Positions 34,787 through 45,701 of a DNA stretch of 64,000 nucleotides are shown in pieces. This DNA comes from Nitrospira sp. CG24C. Its GTDB lineage: Bacteria > Nitrospirota > Nitrospiria > Nitrospirales > Nitrospiraceae. Numbering within the stretch: position 1 is the stretch's first letter; each line of letters begins with the position of its first letter. Position numbers and translations under genes: made by a program. The notes beneath the pieces were generated by a model, which made no database searches, was not told the DNA's origin, and saw only the letters and a list, made by a program, of their open reading frames with translations. The stretch covers positions 78,313 through 142,312 of the forward strand of contig NEWR02000018.1 in NCBI GenBank assembly GCA_002869885.2. The letters are read 5' to 3'.

Positions 34787-35866
34787 ATGGCCAAGATCGA
34801 CGAGTTCTTTCGAATGATGGCGGAACAGGGCGCGTCCGACCTGCACATGATATCAGGTCAGCAGCCCGTCCTGCGGGTCGATGGCGAGTTGGAGCGGATT
34901 GCCGGGCAGGCTGTTCTCACCCAGGATACTCTCCACCCATTGCTGGACGAAATCATGCCAGGGTCGAAGAAAGACCAATTTGAGTCCACAGGCGATGTCG
35001 ATTTTGGCTATGAAATTCCAGGGCTGGCCAGGTTTCGTTGTAACTGTTTCAACCACAAATACGGTCTCGGTGCGGTGTTCCGAAAGATTCCCAGTAAGAT
35101 TCTGACGGCTGAGGAGCTAGGACTGCCGCCGATCCTGACGCGGGCAGCCATGTTGAAAAAGGGGCTGGTCCTGGTCACGGGTCCGACCGGGAGCGGCAAG
35201 TCCACAACTTTGGCGGCCATGGTCGACCATGCCAATAAGCATCGAAAAGATCACATTCTGACGGTCGAAGATCCGATCGAGTTCGTGCACCAGAGTCAAG
35301 GTTGCATCGTGAACCATCGAGAAGTGGGACTGCATACGATGACCTTCGCATCGGCGTTACGCGGGGCGTTGCGTGAAGATCCTGACATTATCCTCGTCGG
35401 AGAAATGCGGGACCTCGAAACGATCTCCCTGGCAATCGAGGCCGCGGCGACAGGACACCTGGTGTTCGGAACGCTGCACACCGAGAATGCGGCCAAGACG
35501 GTCGATCGGATCGTGGAAGTCTTCCCCCATGGGGAACAACCCCAAATCCGAAACACGCTCTCAACGGCGCTACGGGTCGTGGTTGCACAGAACCTGTTTA
35601 AGCGGATCGACCGGAAAGGACGTTGCGCGGCGCTGGAGATCTTGATCTGCACGTCCGCTGTCGGCAATCTCATTCGCGATGCCAAGACGGTCCAGATTCC
35701 ATCAGCCATGCAGACGGGAAAAGCCGTCGGGATGCAGACGTTGGACGATGCGATTCAGGAACTCTTAAGCTGGAAGTGGATCTCGCCTGAAGAAGCCTAC
35801 GAGAAATCCATCGACAAGACTCGGTTCGCCAAGCTGCTCAAGACACCTCCTGACGCGCTCCAATGA
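34787..35866 (+). CDS. PilT-family ATPase, third copy in window
   Basis: 359 residues: MAKIDEFFRMMAEQGASDLHM at the N terminus, Walker A GPTGSGKSTT, VEDPIEFVHQSQG, EDPDIILVGEMRD, and the His box TGHLVFGTLHTENAAKT. The AIRNLIRE-type arm reads AVGNLIRDAKTVQIP, so it is PilT-like rather than PilU-like. It is remote from the 22 kb pair and stands alone with its own promoter. It may supply a specialised retraction or a separate type IV filament. The active ATPase motifs are complete. Confidence 0.9.
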   Translation: MAKIDEFFRMMAEQGASDLHMISGQQPVLRVDGELERIAGQAVLTQDTLHPLLDEIMPGSKKDQFESTGDVDFGYEIPGLARFRCNCFNHKYGLGAVFRKIPSKILTAEELGLPPILTRAAMLKKGLVLVTGPTGSGKSTTLAAMVDHANKHRKDHILTVEDPIEFVHQSQGCIVNHREVGLHTMTFASALRGALREDPDIILVGEMRDLETISLAIEAAATGHLVFGTLHTENAAKTVDRIVEVFPHGEQPQIRNTLSTALRVVVAQNLFKRIDRKGRCAALEILICTSAVGNLIRDAKTVQIPSAMQTGKAVGMQTLDDAIQELLSWKWISPEEAYEKSIDKTRFAKLLKTPPDALQ

Positions 35867-36016
35867 GCGACCTGCGCAGTGGGATGCCCGCGCATTGTCG
35901 GAACTTACCCCATGAGGGGCTCCCCTTCTTCTCCCCCACCTAACCTCAGAAGTTCCGTGTCATAGCAACGGAAGTAGACTCTTATACACATTGCCAGAAG
36001 TGGAGGAGTGTGGCGG

Positions 36017-36295
36017 CTATACGCCCTTAGCGCGGAAGGCTTCTGTCAAGCGAGCTTTGGTCGCAGGAGAGGGTGACGATATCTCGTGTGTATGATCCTG
36101 TTCGGGTGAACGGCGCAGGACTTGGCGTAGGGTACGCAATTGGTCTCGGTACCGAGCGCAGGCTTCGCAGATCCAATAATGGAGTTGGAGATTGAACCTC
36201 GTCGACCAAGGCAAGGGTCGATCCAATGCTTGCGACGCCAAATGGGCGACGTCTTTGCAGTGTGGCGTGATATGAGCCAGTAGTGTGATGATCAT
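36017..36295 (-). CDS. Small putative zinc-finger (anti-sigma zf-HC2-like) protein
   Basis: 92 residues. H-x3-C (HITPHCKD), then HYWICEACARYRDQL gives the CxxC part of the zf-HC2 pattern found in anti-sigma factors. No membrane helix follows, so a cytoplasmic form is likely. There is no sigma factor next to it; instead its start overlaps by four bases the stop of the debranching-enzyme gene (ATGA), indicating coupled expression. Role unclear; the zinc motif is the only firm feature. Confidence 0.6.
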   Translation of the reverse strand: MIITLLAHITPHCKDVAHLASQALDRPLPWSTRFNLQLHYWICEACARYRDQLRTLRQVLRRSPEQDHTHEISSPSPATKARLTEAFRAKGV

Positions 36296-38376
36296 GTTGC
36301 GTCTTTCCCTCGCCTTCGCTGCATCGTCTTGCCCTTCTTCTGCTGAGTCGATTGAGGAGCCGCTTTCTTACGCTGCCGTATAACCACTCGTTTTACTGTG
36401 ACTTTCTGCCTATCGGAACCGACGCCCAGATCTTCGATCAAGACCCGCAGAGGTTCAGCCACTGACCAAGCCTGGGCGTAACAGCCACGCGGCCGGTGAG
36501 GTGCTTCAGCATCGAAAACTTCTGAGACCTGGCCGACACAAGCTTCTTTCAAATGCGTGCCGATCCCATCCAGGAATGAACGCGCCTGCTTGAGTGCGGC
36601 GGCTTTCTTTCCATAAACCTTGATCCAGGCTGTCACAAACGTACCTAACAAGAATGGCCAGACCGTGCCTTGATGGTAGGCGCCGTCGCGTTCCACCACG
36701 CCGCCTTCGTACCGGCCGCGATAGCGAGGATCTTGGTCCGACAACGTGCGAAGTCCGACCGGCGTCAGGAGCTGCTCTTCGACGAGTCGAAGAATCTGCT
36801 GCGCCCGGTCGCGCTGGACCAGCTCGTCAACCAGCGAGATGGCATAGAGCTGATTGGGACGGAGCGACACATCATTCCCGTCTGGTCCATCGATCACATC
36901 GTAGAGATAGCCGCCTTGTTCGTACCAGAATCGTTTGCGGAATGATGCGACCGCGTTCTTGCGATTATTCCGGCACCGATCGGCATAAGCCCTTTCGCCA
37001 AATTCTCGCGCGAGAGTTTCGCCAACTTCCAACGCACGAACCCACAGAGCCTGGATCTCTACCGGCTTTCCATGACGCGGTGTGACGACCCAATCGCCGA
37101 CCTTCGCATCCATCCAGGTCAATTGCACCCCGGGAACTCCGCCCTTAATCAAACCATCCTCGTCCATCCGGATCCCATACCTGGTGCCCCTGCGATAACC
37201 GTCGAGAATCTGTTTCACGGCAGGCCAAGCGGTCTCGCGCACCCGAGCCTCATCTTGTGACGCCGCAAGGTAGCAATCAATCGCGTGGACAAACCAAAGC
37301 GAGGCGTCGATCGTGTTGTACTCTGGCTGCTCGCCTGTATCGGGAAAGCGGTTTGGCACCATGCCTTCAGACACATGCGCTGAGAAGGAGGCGATGATCT
37401 GCCAGGCCACGTCCAATCGACCGGTGACTAGACAGAGACCTGGCAGCGAGATAAATGTGTCGCGGCCCCAATCGGTAAACCAGGGATATCCGGCGATCAC
37501 CGTGTGCTGCGTTCCTCGCTCGGAGAGGTACACTTCCGTTGCACGCCAAAGTACGCCAGCCAAAGAATCAGCGGCTGGGGCAGCCTGCAGAGCTGTATCT
37601 CGGCGGGACTTCTCGTGCTTTACGAGGGCCACAACGTCGAGCCGGTCGATGGTCTCGCTGGTGAAAGTCAAAGTCCTGGTGGATCCGGATTCAAGGTCGA
37701 ACGTGAACTCTCCGGGCGACCACCAGTCTTCTTCGGCATCGAGCCCGCGTTCCTGTTCAATAGGGAATTGTATGTGCCGATACCAATTCGGTTCATGACG
37801 ATAGCCTCCTGAATGGAAGGCCCGCACTGGAGGCAGATCGGCATAGCAATGCCACAGGACCATTCCACTTCCGACCTGGGCCTCCGTCGAGAGATTTCCA
37901 TTCTCGTGGTGCGTCCCATGATAGTCCCGCCCGGTGAGCTTTGGCCTCACTCGCAGCACGGCTCTCGATGGTTTTTTACCGACCAGCTTCCATCGCACCA
38001 TCACAATATCGCGGCCGTAGATCGACAGGATCTCCCGCTGGACCGTTAATCCGTTGCAGTCGAAGGTCCAGGTCGGCCAGGGGTCAGTTGAAAATTCGAA
38101 ACAGCGCTCATACCCGGACGGATGGACAGCGGCTGGATATAGATTCGTTGAGAGTGGAATCGCCTGGCCGTCGATGTCGAGCCATTCTTCGAGGTGGTTG
38201 ACCAGAACAAATCGTTCACTCGGCGGTTTGCGGGCTGTCAATAGAAGTGCATGGTAGCGGCGGGTATTCGCGCCCGCGACTGTGCCGGAGGCAAATCCCC
38301 CTTTCCCATTCGTCTCAAGCCATTCGAGACTCAAAGCCCGGTCCAGATTCCGGCAATCTTCAGCCCCGATCTTCAC
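36292..38376 (-). CDS. Glycogen debranching-type enzyme (amylo-alpha-1,6-glucosidase family)
   Basis: 694 residues. Start EWLETNGKGGFASGTVAGANTRRYHALLL is the N-terminal GDE domain. The C-terminal (alpha/alpha)6 domain has AGYPWFTDWGRDTFISLPGL, the conserved acid motif, DASLWFVHAIDCY, and GAYHQGTVWPFLLG. It would remove alpha-1,6 branches of glycogen in the cytoplasm. Its C terminus is a Lys/Arg-rich tail (KRVVIRQRKKAAPQ). It follows a second glycosidase on the same strand, so the two probably work together in polysaccharide breakdown. Confidence 0.9.
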   Translation of the reverse strand: MKIGAEDCRNLDRALSLEWLETNGKGGFASGTVAGANTRRYHALLLTARKPPSERFVLVNHLEEWLDIDGQAIPLSTNLYPAAVHPSGYERCFEFSTDPWPTWTFDCNGLTVQREILSIYGRDIVMVRWKLVGKKPSRAVLRVRPKLTGRDYHGTHHENGNLSTEAQVGSGMVLWHCYADLPPVRAFHSGGYRHEPNWYRHIQFPIEQERGLDAEEDWWSPGEFTFDLESGSTRTLTFTSETIDRLDVVALVKHEKSRRDTALQAAPAADSLAGVLWRATEVYLSERGTQHTVIAGYPWFTDWGRDTFISLPGLCLVTGRLDVAWQIIASFSAHVSEGMVPNRFPDTGEQPEYNTIDASLWFVHAIDCYLAASQDEARVRETAWPAVKQILDGYRRGTRYGIRMDEDGLIKGGVPGVQLTWMDAKVGDWVVTPRHGKPVEIQALWVRALEVGETLAREFGERAYADRCRNNRKNAVASFRKRFWYEQGGYLYDVIDGPDGNDVSLRPNQLYAISLVDELVQRDRAQQILRLVEEQLLTPVGLRTLSDQDPRYRGRYEGGVVERDGAYHQGTVWPFLLGTFVTAWIKVYGKKAAALKQARSFLDGIGTHLKEACVGQVSEVFDAEAPHRPRGCYAQAWSVAEPLRVLIEDLGVGSDRQKVTVKRVVIRQRKKAAPQSTQQKKGKTMQRRRGKDAT

Positions 38377-38405
38377 GCCTCACCCCTTACCCCTGACGTC
38401 TTCAC
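38376..38405. repeat. 7-bp-period CCTCACC/CCTTACC tract
   Basis: ACGCCTCACCCCTTACCCCTGACG repeats a (C)TCACC/TTACC word every seven bases, in the short gap between the two glycosidase genes. No complementary arm. Confidence 0.5.
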
Positions 38406-41083
38406 TCCCCAGACTGTTGGATCAGCTTCGCCACCAATCCGGTCCAGCCCGTCTGGTGGCTTGCGCCGATGCCTGCGCCGTTATCCCCGTGGAAGTACTC
38501 GTAGAATAATATATTGTTGCGCCAATGCGGATCGTCCTGAAATCTGTTCGTCCCGCCGAACACCGGACGTTTCCCTTCGGCATTCTGGAGGAAGATGTGC
38601 GTCAAACGGCGTGAGATCTCGGCCGCCACTTGCCAGAGCGTGGATTGATGGCCCGATCCAGTCGGGCACTCCACCCGATATTGGTCGCCGAGAAAGTAGT
38701 GAAACTTTTGCAGCGACTCGATCAGGAGATAGTTGACCGGGAACCAAATCGGTCCGCGCCAATTCGAATTGCCCCCGAACAAACCCGTGCCGGATTCCGC
38801 CGGTTCATAGTCCACGCGATGCTCACGGCCCATGACCGAGACTACATAGGGATGATCCTTGTGGTAGCGGGAGAGGGCGCGAATGCCGTAGGGCGACAGA
38901 AATTCTTCTTCGTCCAGCATATACCGCATCACAGATTTCAGCCGATCGCGACTCACCAGTGACAGAAAGCGCCGCACACCTCCGTCAGAGGACTGCGTTT
39001 CCAGATGCTGCGAAAAATCAGGCCGGTTTTCGATGAACCACTGCATCCGGTGCTTGAAGCGAGGAAGGCTGTCGATGAGTTCCGAGTCGAGCGTCTCCAC
39101 TGCGAACAGAGGAATCAGGCCGACCATCGAACGGACTCTCATGTGTGTAGTTTCACCGTTCGGCAGGTGCAGCACATCGTAAAAAAAGCCGTCCTTGCGG
39201 TCCCACAACTCGATCTTTTCGCCGCCGATGTTGTTCATGGCGCGGCAGATGTAGACGAAGTGTTCGAAGAACTTGCTGGCCACATCTTCATAGGCCCGAT
39301 TGTCTCGGGCCAGCTCCAGCGAAATCGTCAGCATGTTGAGGCAGTACATACCCATCCAACTGGTGGCGTCCGACTGTTCGATGTGGCCGCCAGTCGGCAA
39401 CGGCGCGCTACGGTCGAATACCCCGATGTTGTCGAGGCCGAGAAAGCCGCCTTGAAAAATGTTTTTCCCCTCCGCATCCTTGCGATTGACCCACCAGGTA
39501 AAATTCAAGAGGAGTTTATGGAAGACACGTTCTAAGAACACCCGATCGCCGACGCCTTTTCGCTTCTTATCGATCTTGTAGATGCGCCAGGCGGCCCAGG
39601 CATGAACCGGCGGATTCACGTCGCCGAAGGCCCATTCGTAGGCCGGAATCTGTCCATTCGGATGCATGTACCATTCACGCAACATCAGGACGAGCTGTTC
39701 CTTGGCAAACGTGGGGTCGACGAGCGCAAGCGGGATGCAGTGAAACGCGAGATCCCAGGCGGCGTACCAGGGGTACTCCCATTTATCCGGCATCGAAATG
39801 ACATCGGCGTTATAGAGATGGGTCCAATCGGCATTGCGGCCATGCAGCCGCTCACGTGGTGGTTCCGGCATACTCGGATCGCCTTTGAGCCAACGATTCA
39901 CTTCGTAGTGATAGAACTGTTTACTCCAAAGCATTCCCGCAAAGGCTTGCCGTTGCACACGGCGAGCATCTTCCGACAGATTGCTCGGTGCAAGGCTGTC
40001 ATAGAACTCGTTCGCTTCCTTGAAACGTGTCGTAAAAACATTGTCGAAGTCCTGTGTTTTGAAACCCGGGCTCAGCTCGTCGTTGGTGAATCGTAGCTTG
40101 ATCGTCTTCGTCGCGCCTGGTGCAAGCGTCAAGACGTACTGGGCTGCGGCTTTGGTGCCCAAGTGATCCGGATTGACCGCGTCCTTCTCGCCTTGCACGA
40201 CATAATCGTGAAAGCTGTCCTTCACATACCGGGCGCCTTCTTCGTCACCATAGAGGCGGCGGGTGTTAGTTTCATTTTCCGTGAAAAGCAGGGTGGGCTC
40301 GCCTTCGCAGAGTAGCCGGCGGAGACCGTAGTAGTCATGCTGCGTCTCGATGACGCTCATCTGGTCCGTCGGCTCTCCTTGCTTGAGACGGGGGCGCCGG
40401 ATGTCCGATCCCCAGGACCAGGTGTTGCGATACCAGATCGTCGGCAGCAGCGTAAGTTCGGCCTGCTCGGGACCACGATTTACCACCTGGATACGGATGC
40501 AGAGATCTTCCGGCGAAGCCTTGGCATACTCGATAAAGACATCGAAGTAGCGGTTTTCGTCGAACACACCGCTGTCGGTCAATTCAAACTCCGAATCTTG
40601 ACGCCCTCGACGGCGATTCTCCCCGACCAACTGGGTATAGGGAAATTCAGCCTGCGGATACTTGTACAGATACTTCATGTAGGAATGGGTCGGGGTCGAA
40701 TCGAGGTAGAAGTAAGACTCCTTCACATCCTCGCCATGATTGCCTTCATTGCCGGTAAGCCCGAAGATCCGTTCTTTTAAAATGGGGTCGCGCCCGTTCC
40801 ACAAAGCCACGGCGAAGCAGATCAATTGATGACGATCGCAGATACCACCAAGACCGTCCTCGTTCCAGCGATAGGCACGGGATCTCGCATGATCATGGGG
40901 AAACGCTTCCCAGGCCGTGCCGTGAGGACTGTAGTCCTCGCGCACAGTTCCCCAAGCCCGCTCGCTCAAATAGGGCCCCCACCGTTTCCAATGGCACTGA
41001 CGCTTCGCGTCCTCATCAAGACGCTGCTGTTCTGCCAGGATCGGTGACTGGGAATCGGAAGCGGTTTGACGATGAGAGGCCAT
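38402..41083 (-). CDS. Large GH63-like / MGH1-type glycosidase
   Basis: About 893 residues from the ATG at 41083, behind GAAGGAGTC. A longer frame to 41236 lacks support. Features: [44 protein letters not shown] at the N terminus, a central [21 protein letters not shown], and [19 protein letters not shown] later on. These fit GH63 and the related mannosylglycerate or glucosylglycerate hydrolases (MGH1-like (alpha/alpha)6 barrel). The candidate acid is in WAAWDLAF. It sits directly upstream of the debranching enzyme on the same strand. The substrate could be a compatible solute glycoside or an oligosaccharide. Confidence 0.86.
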   Translation of the reverse strand: MASHRQTASDSQSPILAEQQRLDEDAKRQCHWKRWGPYLSERAWGTVREDYSPHGTAWEAFPHDHARSRAYRWNEDGLGGICDRHQLICFAVALWNGRDPILKERIFGLTGNEGNHGEDVKESYFYLDSTPTHSYMKYLYKYPQAEFPYTQLVGENRRRGRQDSEFELTDSGVFDENRYFDVFIEYAKASPEDLCIRIQVVNRGPEQAELTLLPTIWYRNTWSWGSDIRRPRLKQGEPTDQMSVIETQHDYYGLRRLLCEGEPTLLFTENETNTRRLYGDEEGARYVKDSFHDYVVQGEKDAVNPDHLGTKAAAQYVLTLAPGATKTIKLRFTNDELSPGFKTQDFDNVFTTRFKEANEFYDSLAPSNLSEDARRVQRQAFAGMLWSKQFYHYEVNRWLKGDPSMPEPPRERLHGRNADWTHLYNADVISMPDKWEYPWYAAWDLAFHCIPLALVDPTFAKEQLVLMLREWYMHPNGQIPAYEWAFGDVNPPVHAWAAWRIYKIDKKRKGVGDRVFLERVFHKLLLNFTWWVNRKDAEGKNIFQGGFLGLDNIGVFDRSAPLPTGGHIEQSDATSWMGMYCLNMLTISLELARDNRAYEDVASKFFEHFVYICRAMNNIGGEKIELWDRKDGFFYDVLHLPNGETTHMRVRSMVGLIPLFAVETLDSELIDSLPRFKHRMQWFIENRPDFSQHLETQSSDGGVRRFLSLVSRDRLKSVMRYMLDEEEFLSPYGIRALSRYHKDHPYVVSVMGREHRVDYEPAESGTGLFGGNSNWRGPIWFPVNYLLIESLQKFHYFLGDQYRVECPTGSGHQSTLWQVAAEISRRLTHIFLQNAEGKRPVFGGTNRFQDDPHWRNNILFYEYFHGDNGAGIGASHQTGWTGLVAKLIQQSGE

Positions 41084-41148
41084 AGGACTCCTTCGGTAGA
41101 AACCATTCACAACTAGAGTCAGCTGGCTGTGGAAAGTCTTACAGCAGG

Positions 41149-41340
41149 CTAGTATCGAGCCCCTGATGTAGTCAAGCGAAGACGATAGACCGATGAGCCA
41201 CCCGCGATGAACAGGGTCTGCCCGTCCTCTCCCCATGCGACGTTGGAGGTTGGTTGCCCGGTCTCGATTGTGCCCAGGCGTGTGCCGTCTGAAGCGATCA
41301 CGCTCAGCCCGCCAGGCCGCGCGCCGAAGATGTTGCCCTT
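41149..41340 (-). pseudogene. SMP-30/gluconolactonase-like C-terminal remnant
   Basis: The frame reads [53 protein letters not shown] in pieces, the last two blades of an SMP-30/gluconolactonase beta-propeller. The upstream part of the open frame is unrelated, so about four-fifths of the gene is missing. Downstream is the glycosidase. Confidence 0.7.
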
Positions 41341-41506
41341 ATCGGAAAAATGTGACTGCCCTACAGGCCTTGGGGAGAAATGAAAAGAAAAGAAGCGAAT
41401 TGAAAAGCGGAGAACCGACCGGGTCCCAAATCCTGGACTCTCGTTACCTGACAATTGGCAGGGTCGCTGAGTCGAATAGGGAAGACTTCTAAGAAGGCCC
41501 GGTGAA

Positions 41507-41546
41507 CTGGCGGAGCGGAGCCACGCTGGGCTCCGCTAACCGCCAG
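41507..41546 (-). terminator. Hairpin downstream of 41584-41877 gene
   Basis: CTGGCGG and CCGCCAG enclose AGCGGAGCC and GGGCTCCGCT, forming a near-continuous 16-bp stem. It lies just past the minus-strand gene that ends at 41584, so it probably ends that transcript. No T-run. Confidence 0.55.
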
Positions 41547-41583
41547 GACGTCAGGAGTCGTTAGACTACGCGACGCTGAGAAA

Positions 41584-41877
41584 CTACTTCTTCGCAGCTT
41601 CCGACATCTTCCCGTTCAGCATGACCATTTGGCCTTCCTGTAGCTGCATCTCTTTCCCGTCCTTCGTCATCATCTTGCCGTTCATCATGACCCTTGCGCC
41701 GTTCATCATGGTCATCTCACGGTCCATCCGGCCGATTTCCTTCCCGTCCTGCAGGCGCCACATCTTGCCATCCTTCAGCATGACGCCATCCTTTTCCTCG
41801 GCCATCGCTGGGACGGCAAGGAACGACAAGGACAAGGCGAGCCCGACAACTGCGAGGGTAATGTTTCTATAATTCAT
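41584..41877 (-). CDS. Exported small DUF6799-like repeat protein
   Basis: 97 residues from MNYRNITLAVVGLALSLSFLAVPAMA, a signal peptide with an AMA cleavage site. The mature part holds two DUF6799-like repeats: DGVMLKDGKMWRLQDGKEIGR and KMMTKDGKEMQLQEGQMVMLNG. It is rich in Met and Lys, which could bind a metal such as copper. Known function for this family is lacking. The start at 41877 fits the signal peptide; a longer frame to 42003 does not. Confidence 0.78.
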   Translation of the reverse strand: MNYRNITLAVVGLALSLSFLAVPAMAEEKDGVMLKDGKMWRLQDGKEIGRMDREMTMMNGARVMMNGKMMTKDGKEMQLQEGQMVMLNGKMSEAAKK

Positions 41878-42389
41878 GGCTAAACTAAACCTCCATAAGT
41901 TAATGAATGATATAAATGAATTCTCCCTGACAACGTGAAACCTGGAGCGGCAAGGAGGACCGCATCCCGGTTTGGGCGGACTTGTGGCCGGCCTCGTTGC
42001 CACTGTCCAACTGAATCGAGGTTGTACCTTTTTCGTTTTAGCCGGACACTTGCCGGTGCTTGTGGTTGGTGTAGTGAGATAGGAGCTGCTGAATCAGACT
42101 GAACTAGCCGTTGTAGCGGCAGGCACACATTCACAGTTAGGATTCGACAAACAAGACTGCGCATCACAAATAGCCGCCCGCCTTAAATCCGCAACGGGCA
42201 AGCTCATCACGCAATGCGCGTGGAGTTTCCGGAGCGTTTCTTTAACCGTTTTGCTCCCAACACAACAGATAAACAGGATCAGATATCGCGTGAACCTTGT
42301 AATACGCGGTCAACCAAGGCCATTAATAGTTCAGAGCATTGTATTATTCACTAGTCCTGGACCCCTGTCAAGTCCACAGGCGGAGGTGC
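41878..42389. other. Intergenic region, no supported gene
   Basis: About 510 bp without a convincing frame. It precedes an exported protein on the minus strand and a small membrane protein on the plus strand, so both upstream regions lie here. No repeat family of this window is seen in it. Confidence 0.45.
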
Positions 42390-42395
42390 TATACT
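42390..42395 (+). promoter_or_regulatory. Possible -10 element TATACT of small membrane gene
   Basis: TATACT lies 31 bp before the ATG at 42427. A weak TGTCAA (42366-42371) is found 18 bp further upstream as a possible -35. Confidence 0.35.
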
Positions 42396-42426
42396 AGGCC
42401 CGTAGAAAACCCAGGGAGCGGATACG

Positions 42427-42606
42427 ATGCTTGCACAGAACATGGCCAAGACCGAAATGACCAGATTTTGGCAGTTCATGTTTGATTACTGCCATGAGGA
42501 GTATTCATGTGTGCTCGGGTGGGGCATGGCAGGAGTCATAGCATTCCTGGGAGTAGTCATGTGTTTTGGCTATATAATCACGCGCCTCATCAATAAGAGA
42601 CAGTAA
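42427..42606 (+). CDS. Small single-span membrane protein
   Basis: 59 residues: MLAQNMAKTEMTRFWQFMFD, then WGMAGVIAFLGVVMCFGYIITRL as one transmembrane helix and a basic RLINKRQ tail. GGGAGCGG lies eight bases upstream. Cysteines occur at positions that could form a disulfide or bind metal (YCHEEYSCV). It would be easily missed because of its length. Function unknown. Confidence 0.6.
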   Translation: MLAQNMAKTEMTRFWQFMFDYCHEEYSCVLGWGMAGVIAFLGVVMCFGYIITRLINKRQ

Positions 42607-42659
42607 CCGAGACAGGCGGACAAAAGCCGTTTTATTTATTCTCGACCTCCCTCATCAAT

Positions 42660-43016
42660 TCATTTACCCACACCACTGGCCTGGAGCCGAATCTTCTCCT
42701 CCACGCTCGCCATTAACTTGGCAAACTGCTCAGGTTGAGGCGCTGTTCTCGGATCGAAACATCCGGCATCCCGCAACATGTGCAAATATTCGAACTCAAT
42801 GAGCCACTTGCTCTTGTTGGTTCTTTCTTCCGCAAGCGCATAGTAAATCTCATGAAGCGGCGTCTCAGGCGCTGAGCCCTGCATGGCGTTTACATCATTG
42901 AGTATGGTTGAAACCGTCTTTTTACGAACGAGCTGCATGCCCATCGGTGAGTTCATAAAATAGACCACGGCTGTACCGGCAGCGATGACCGCGAGAACGA
43001 TCAAGAGGACTTCCAT
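42660..43016 (-). CDS. Hypothetical single-span membrane protein
   Basis: 118 residues from MEVLLIVLAVIAAGTAVVYFM, an N-terminal helix anchor. The following part PETPLHEIYYALAEERTNKSKWLIEFEYLHMLRDAG is amphipathic. No family recognised. The start at 43016 is chosen for the anchor; the frame also reads up to 43067. Confidence 0.65.
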   Translation of the reverse strand: MEVLLIVLAVIAAGTAVVYFMNSPMGMQLVRKKTVSTILNDVNAMQGSAPETPLHEIYYALAEERTNKSKWLIEFEYLHMLRDAGCFDPRTAPQPEQFAKLMASVEEKIRLQASGVGK

Positions 43017-43116
43017 TGGAATCAGCCTACGCCCGGCAAGGCGAGCAGTACAAGTTGCTCCAGACACGACAAGAAGTATCGAATGTTTCCAGGTGAGATC
43101 TCACTCGTGGAGGGGA

Positions 43117-43485
43117 CTATTTCGTCTCGCGAACAGGGAGGAGACGTCGCGCGGGGCCTCCCGGCTTGTTCTGAAAACGGACGATGAACATCTCGCTCAC
43201 AATGCGGGCGTGATCCTCAGCCTCCTCTCGCGTCGCAAAGCGATTCTCCCCCACCTGCCACCACTGGCTCGCACTGACACTCTCTCCTAACAATTCCGTC
43301 ACCGAGATCTTCAGCGCCTTCGCCAATCGCACCAGCGTGCTCAATGAAGGGTCGTGCTGTCCCAGTTCCAGCCTCGTCAGAAACGTGCGCGACAGACCGG
43401 CAGTCACGGCCAGCTGCTCTTGCGTCAAACCGCGACGGATTCGCAGTCGCTGAAGCTGTTTGCCGAAACGCTGAATCGCACGCAT
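43117..43485 (-). CDS. XRE-family helix-turn-helix regulator
   Basis: About 122 residues. The N-terminal HTH is a textbook XRE fold: LRIRRGLTQEQLAVTAGLSRTFLTRLELGQHDPSLSTLVRLAKALKISVTELLG, with the recognition helix SRTFLTRLE. A C-terminal helical part (EAEDHARIVSEMFIVRF) may dimerise. It could regulate nearby small genes. The operator is not identified. A GTG at 43491 is an alternative start. Confidence 0.85.
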   Translation of the reverse strand: MRAIQRFGKQLQRLRIRRGLTQEQLAVTAGLSRTFLTRLELGQHDPSLSTLVRLAKALKISVTELLGESVSASQWWQVGENRFATREEAEDHARIVSEMFIVRFQNKPGGPARRLLPVRETK

Positions 43486-43593
43486 GAGCACCCTGGTACA
43501 AAAACTTGAGACAACGAGGCAAGTCTACACCGTCAGCAGATAAAAGTGGATGGGCCTGATAATCTTCTGTGCTCGCGCAACGCGCCCGGGTTC

Positions 43594-43690
43594 GTCTGTC
43601 TGGTTGGCTGGTCTTTCTGGTCTGTCTGGTTCTTCTGGATGAATTTCAGGTCCGACCAACCAGATAGACGAGATAGACCAGATGGACCAG
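43594..43690. repeat. 9-bp-unit TCTGGT hairpin repeat
   Basis: Left arm CTGTCTGGT, TGGCTGGT, CTTTCTGGT, CTGTCTGGT, TCTTCTGGA; spacer; right arm ACCAGATAG, ACGAGATAG, ACCAGATGG. The longest and best-preserved copy: both arms have at least three units in phase. Confidence 0.8.
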
Positions 43691-43779
43691 CCTTCGTTGG
43701 ACGGCCGCAGTGGGAACAACAGGGGCGCCATTCCATGAGAGAAATAGCGAGCTAGCTTGGAATGATCATTGATTCTATG

Positions 43780-43855
43780 TGGTGAGCCGGCCGGGGCTCG
43801 AACCCGGGACCCTCGCCTTAAAAGGGCGATGCTCTACCAACTGAGCTACCGGCTC
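43780..43855 (-). tRNA. tRNA-Lys (anticodon TTT)
   Basis: The complement begins GAGCCGGTAGCTCAGTTGG and ends CCGGCTCACCA, a 7-bp acceptor stem. The anticodon loop CTTTTAA gives TTT; the T-arm shows GGGTTCGAGCCCC. CCA is encoded. Confidence 0.95.
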
Positions 43856-43923
43856 GCACTGCGAAGCGTGCGATTCTACCACTGACGCTCGACCTGTGAC
43901 TAGACCGAAGCATACGAAGAACG

Positions 43924-43943
43924 TTATTTGGTTCATTTGGTTG
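43924..43943. repeat. 9-bp-unit TTTGGT repeat, half copy
   Basis: TTATTTGGT and TCATTTGGT stand in direct tandem, without a second arm. Identical in form to the units at 53811. Confidence 0.5.
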
Positions 43944-43972
43944 AAGAAGCCCAGCCTGCCCGCCAGCTCTGG

Positions 43973-44004
43973 ACGTTTTACGTTTCACGTCTCACGTTTA
44001 ACGA
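43973..44004. repeat. 7-bp-period TTTCACG tract
   Basis: GTTTTACGTTTCACGTCTCACG repeats TTYCACG every seven bases, just after the purA stop codon. Same word as at 5709. Confidence 0.55.
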
Positions 44005-44005
44005 C

Positions 44006-45365
<1,360 letters not shown>

Positions 45366-45374
45366 CGGAGCGGT

Positions 45375-45403
45375 ATGGTAGGGACGCCTCTAGCGATTGT
45401 CAA
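45375..45403 (-). promoter_or_regulatory. purA promoter
   Basis: On the minus strand TTGACA (plus 45398-45403) and TACCAT (plus 45375-45380) are 17 bp apart. Transcription would begin close to 45368, so the leader RNA would start almost exactly with the terminator hairpin. Confidence 0.65.
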
Positions 45404-45526
45404 GAAGATGGAGGGGAGCAGCCAGACCATCCTTCACTGCGAGCACGGGACGAAATACATACTCCGTCCAAGCTTGCTCGTCGCTTTTAGGGATGGGGGC
45501 TGACTGATCTTCTACTGCGCGCGGCT

Positions 45527-45565
45527 TTCTCACCCGCCCACCCACTGGCACGCCGAGACGTGCCA
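45527..45565. repeat. TTCTCACCCGCCC-hairpin repeat
   Basis: TTTCTCACCCGCCCACCCAC precedes a stem TGGCACG/GACGTGCCA-type around CCGA. The same word-plus-hairpin occurs at 48041, 48122 and 50199, each with a different but self-complementary stem. Confidence 0.6.
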
Positions 45566-45608
45566 TTAGCCCTGGCGAGGGCCCCAATGCGCGAAACCTT
45601 CGTTCAAG

Positions 45609-45701
45609 GGGGCGGCCAAGGCTGCCCTTTACTGCGCGCATCGAACGAGCACCGTTTCACCGTGCGCGTTCTGCGAGCAAGAAGGGCACCTGGCCGTTCC
45701 C
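45609..45701. repeat. GCG-core hairpin repeat, nested copy
   Basis: GGGCGGCCAAGGCTGCCCTT and AAGGGCACCTGGCCG form outer arms around the core GCGCATCGAACGAGCAC ... GTGCGCGTTCTGCGAGC. Close relative of copy 1 at 29641, read in the opposite direction; it shows a T-A to C-G pair change in the outer stem relative to that copy. Confidence 0.8.
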
